7,431 bases of DNA, from the NCBI GenBank assembly GCA_023429565.1, contig JAEZDJ010000039.1:1-7431 (forward strand), written 5' to 3'. This DNA comes from Actinomycetes bacterium. Lineage in GTDB: Bacteria > Actinomycetota > Coriobacteriia > Coriobacteriales > Eggerthellaceae. The notes beneath the pieces are model-generated. The model ran no database searches and was not told where the DNA came from. It saw only the letters and a program-made list of their open reading frames with translations. Below, one piece after another: positions 5,651-7,431 of the stretch (positions are counted from its first letter, which is position 1; each line of letters starts with the position of its first letter). A program made the translations under genes and the position numbers.

Positions 5651-6355
5651 ATGCTTGAAACATCCCACAACAACCAAGAGCACGGCGCGTCCACGTCCAA
5701 GCAGGAACCTCGCTTCGACACGTTTGTGTTCGACCTCGACGGCACGCTGCTCGACACGCTGCCCGATCTCGTGGAACTGACCAACACGGCATTGCGGGAA
5801 TCAGGCTTCCCCGAACGCACGGCCGCTGAGATACGAAGCTTCGTTGGAAACGGTGCGCGGGCCCTCATGCGTCAGGCAGTACCCCAAGATGTCGGAGAGC
5901 AAGCAGCCGATGCCGCCATGGAGAGGTGGATGGGATTGTTTCCAACAGTGGGCAACAACCTGGCAGAAATCTATCCCGGCATTGAGGAAACGCTGCGCGA
6001 GTTGAAAGCTCGAGGGATGAACTTGGGAGTGCTTTCCAACAAGTTCGAGGAAGGCGTGAAGGAAGTCATCAGGACCCACCTTCCCAACACGTTCTCCGTC
6101 ACCCATGGAGAATGCGACGAGATACCGCGCAAGCCGAATCCCGCAGGGCTGCTACGCACCATCCGCGAGCTTGGATCATCCCCCGCACGCACCGCGTACA
6201 TTGGGGATTCCACCGGAGACATTGCGGTGTCTCGAAACGCTGGCGTTTTTTCAGTGGCTGTCACCTGGGGATACCATGATGTCGATCGCCTGCTCGAAGC
6301 CCAGCCAGACATGCTCATCGACCATCCCTCCAAACTCCTGAAACTCGCTGAGTGA
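5651..6355 (+). CDS. HAD-superfamily phosphatase, phosphoglycolate phosphatase-like
   Basis: This 234-residue cytosolic hydrolase has all four HAD motifs: motif I DLDGT with nucleophile Asp28 and acid/base Asp30, motif II LSN with Ser129, motif III KPNP with Lys161, and motif IV GDSTGD with Asp186 and Asp190 for Mg2+. A helical C1-type cap lies between motifs I and II (about 37-105, with VGNGAR at 65-70). The length and the YPGIEETLRELKARG segment fit the Gph/PpaX group, which removes phosphate from 2-phosphoglycolate or pyrophosphate. HAD substrate specificity cannot be read from motifs, so other small phosphoesters are possible. The start is supported by GAGGAG (5636-5641) nine bases upstream. 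The first 20 residues, polar and His/Glu/Ser-rich, extend beyond the usual N-terminus of the family. It appears to be a single-gene unit. Confidence 0.9.
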   Translation: MLETSHNNQEHGASTSKQEPRFDTFVFDLDGTLLDTLPDLVELTNTALRESGFPERTAAEIRSFVGNGARALMRQAVPQDVGEQAADAAMERWMGLFPTVGNNLAEIYPGIEETLRELKARGMNLGVLSNKFEEGVKEVIRTHLPNTFSVTHGECDEIPRKPNPAGLLRTIRELGSSPARTAYIGDSTGDIAVSRNAGVFSVAVTWGYHDVDRLLEAQPDMLIDHPSKLLKLAE

Positions 6356-6391
6356 AGCCGAGCTGCCTGCCGGGACGGCGCTGTGCGGCTT
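6355..6391 (+). terminator. Imperfect hairpin just after the phosphatase stop
   Basis: AAGCCG (6355-6360) pairs with CGGCTT (6386-6391), continued inward by AGC/GCT and GCC/GGC with small bulges. It starts on the last base of the stop codon but has no T tract. It is the only visible candidate terminator for the phosphatase. Confidence 0.3.
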
Positions 6392-6585
6392 ACGGTAGAC
6401 AGCTCGCTGCGAATGACATGAGGCCTGCAAGACGCGAGGGAACTCCCTGATCGCGCCGTCGCCTAATCCATGCAATGGGCCGTGAGCCAGGCGCGACGCG
6501 GGGCATACGAAGCTTACTATGCGATGCGCGCGTGTGATGCGCGAGGCTTGAGGCACCATGCTCGACACACAGGAGGGATTGCGCA

Positions 6586-6909
6586 ATGCAAGGCATGAGG
6601 CGCATGATACAACGTGCGGCGCAACATGCAAGGCGCGAACCTCGCTGTTCAATGCGGCATGCACGACACGACATTCCCAACAGCATTGCGCTGCGTGAAG
6701 CGGTGGACACGAGGAACGACTCGTGTGGCTCGTGCCATCACCAGCAACGTGCGCCCTCGTTCCACAAAGAGGGGCGAAGCATGGCGCCTCTCGCGTTCAA
6801 CAGGGGCCTTCCTTGCCGAAGAAGACCCGCAGCCCACCAATCCGCAAAAAAAGAAGAGGCATATTCGTGTGGAAGGAAACTGAGCTCCCATGCCCGATGT
6901 TTCACGTGA
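6586..6909 (+). CDS. Doubtful small open frame with a strong ribosome site
   Basis: A 107-residue frame starts eight bases after AGGAGGG (6571-6577), one of the best ribosome-site matches in the window. The product is strongly basic (many Arg and His), with no domain, signal or membrane segment that I recognise. Its composition resembles translated non-coding DNA. Its last codons and stop fall inside the parS core (TGT TTC ACG TGA), a position more easily explained by chance read-through. A second frame (6614-6883) overlaps it on the same strand. I would not call this a gene without expression or conservation evidence. Confidence 0.15.
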   Translation: MQGMRRMIQRAAQHARREPRCSMRHARHDIPNSIALREAVDTRNDSCGSCHHQQRAPSFHKEGRSMAPLAFNRGLPCRRRPAAHQSAKKEEAYSCGRKLSSHARCFT

Positions 6910-6920
6910 AACATCGGGCA
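6891..6920. other. parS: parS centromere site, perfect consensus, in a 30-bp palindrome
   Basis: Bases 6898-6913 are exactly TGTTTCACGTGAAACA, the ParB-binding consensus. The symmetry continues outward to a perfect, gapless 30-bp palindrome (6891-6905 with 6906-6920, outer arm TGCCCGA/TCGGGCA). The flanks differ from those of the other two sites, so this is not a recent duplication of the same repeat. It lies 5.9 kb from the other perfect site. It would serve as a ParB loading point. Confidence 0.9.
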
Positions 6921-7092
6921 AGATTTTGTGATCGACGCCTTTCGGGAACCATCTGGGCAGCACCCCGTCTGCCGTCGCTGCCCGAATCTACGCTGTGCCG
7001 CATTCGCATCTGAGCGACAGGCGATAATACATGTTCGCAGACTCTCATAGACTCAAATCGGACACGCATTCTCGCCTAGAGCCCTCGCCTCT

Positions 7093-7167
7093 CCCCTTCT
7101 GCGGTGAAGGGGCTTTCTCTGTCTGGCTGCTCGCAAGCGACCTCTCGAGCAGCCAGACGGAGAAAGC
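7093..7167. repeat. Two adjacent hairpins, the second with a 22-bp stem
   Basis: The first hairpin is CCCCTTC/GAAGGGG (7093-7099 with 7106-7112, six-base loop). The second begins on the same base: 7112-7133 pairs with 7146-7167 over 22 bases around a 12-base loop, with only one T:G pair (7120 with 7159). There is no T tract after it, although the stem itself starts with CTTTCTC. This may be a folded RNA element, a palindromic repetitive element (REP or MITE-like) or an unusual terminator. I do not recognise the family. Confidence 0.6.
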
Positions 7168-7250
7168 GACAAACAAGCTCAACGCTCCCCATGAAAACGG
7201 CGAAACGGACGGAAAGGGGCTCGCACATCGGGCAGCCGCCAAACCCCAAA

Positions 7251-7285
7251 CGCAGCACGCAGCACGCAGCACTCAGCACTCAGCA
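7251..7285. repeat. Heptanucleotide tandem repeat, five units
   Basis: Three exact copies of CGCAGCA (7251-7271) are followed by two exact copies of CTCAGCA (7272-7285). The block-wise change suggests unit duplication after a point change. It is a short tandem repeat prone to slipped-strand copy-number change, and it lies outside any recognisable gene. Confidence 0.85.
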
Positions 7286-7306
7286 TCGTGCCACAATAAG
7301 TGACAA

Positions 7307-7431
7307 GGGGGCTGTATCAAAAGCCCCTGTTTAACGAATCGAGTTCGACTTTAGTCGGGCTCGATTCGTTTCACTTAGTTTTATGCGGACGAGACAAAAG
7401 CCGCGGGGCTATGCCCGGACCGCTTCCACTA
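7307..7431. mobile_element. Possible end of an insertion sequence running off the window
   Basis: From 7307 the sequence GGGGGCTGTATCAAAA resembles the terminal inverted repeat style of several IS families (G-run, CTGT, then CAAAA). A 17-base-arm hairpin follows (7333-7349 with 7354-7370, TTTA loop, two T:G pairs), with a locally AT-richer composition. Behind it, on the minus strand, short frames end at 7387 or earlier and could be the tail of a transposase. GGGGCT/AGCCCC (7308-7313 with 7322-7327) plus TGTTT could alternatively be a plain terminator. The other end and any target duplication are outside the window. Confidence 0.3.

Larger units (their letters stand above)
6392..7306. other. 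Gene-poor region with a parS site and repeats
   Basis: No recognisable protein gene is present. About 6480-6680 is rich in alternating GC/AT-purine motifs with short repeats, for example GATGCGCG at 6523 and 6536, and ATGCAAGGC twice between 6586 and 6640. One small open frame with a good ribosome site is listed separately. The rest holds parS (6891-6920), a double hairpin (7093-7167) and a heptanucleotide repeat (7251-7285). Confidence 0.6.

Noticed and set aside
6891..6930. parS palindrome at 6891-6920 as an intrinsic terminator
   Set aside because: The stem is strong, but the following AGATTTTGTG is a poor T tract, there is no gene just upstream, and the exact parS core explains the palindrome better.
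7291..7299. CCACAATAA as a possible DnaA box (reverse complement TTATTGTGG)
   Set aside because: It differs from TTATCCACA at essential positions, and I saw no cluster of DnaA boxes, so there is no support for an origin inside this window.
1..7431. CRISPR array, toxin-antitoxin pair or phage gene cluster
   Set aside because: No regularly spaced direct repeats of CRISPR length, no paired small genes and no phage-type proteins were found on either strand.

Overview
The window looks like chromosome from an Eggerthellaceae-type actinobacterium (class Coriobacteriia; relatives of Eggerthella, Gordonibacter, Slackia, Adlercreutzia). The base composition is moderately GC-rich. It also holds a pairing typical of that family: a Tat-exported, FAD-dependent fumarate-reductase-like enzyme divergent from a 12-helix membrane protein with a C-terminal LuxR DNA-binding domain. 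The genus cannot be fixed from sequence reading alone.

Layout: 1-1132 has no convincing gene but holds a near-consensus parS (167-182), a perfect parS (1006-1021), degenerate repeats, a G-quadruplex motif and a strong bidirectional terminator (1044-1086). The LuxR-type regulator is on the minus strand (1133-2605). A 344-base divergent intergenic region follows, then the reductase on the plus strand (2950-4683). The gap 4684-5245 holds two strong inverted repeats and the promoter of a tRNA-Gly(CCC) gene (5246-5320), which has its own terminator. A HAD-family phosphatase of the phosphoglycolate phosphatase type follows (5651-6355). The rest, to 7431, is essentially gene-free. It holds a second perfect parS (6898-6913), a long 22-bp-stem hairpin, a heptanucleotide tandem repeat and, at the far edge, a sequence that may be the end of an insertion sequence.

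How it may work: the regulator and reductase probably form an inducible one-enzyme respiratory module, in which a membrane sensor switches on an exported lipoprotein reductase for an organic electron acceptor. The reductase lacks the C-terminal arginine and histidine motifs of true fumarate reductases, and no electron-donor gene is present, so its substrate and redox partner are unknown.

The most striking non-coding signal is the set of three parS/parS-like sites within 6.8 kb. Each lies in a longer inverted repeat with its own symmetrical flanks. They suggest a ParB-loading region of the chromosome, probably in the origin-proximal part, although no DnaA box cluster or par gene is visible here.
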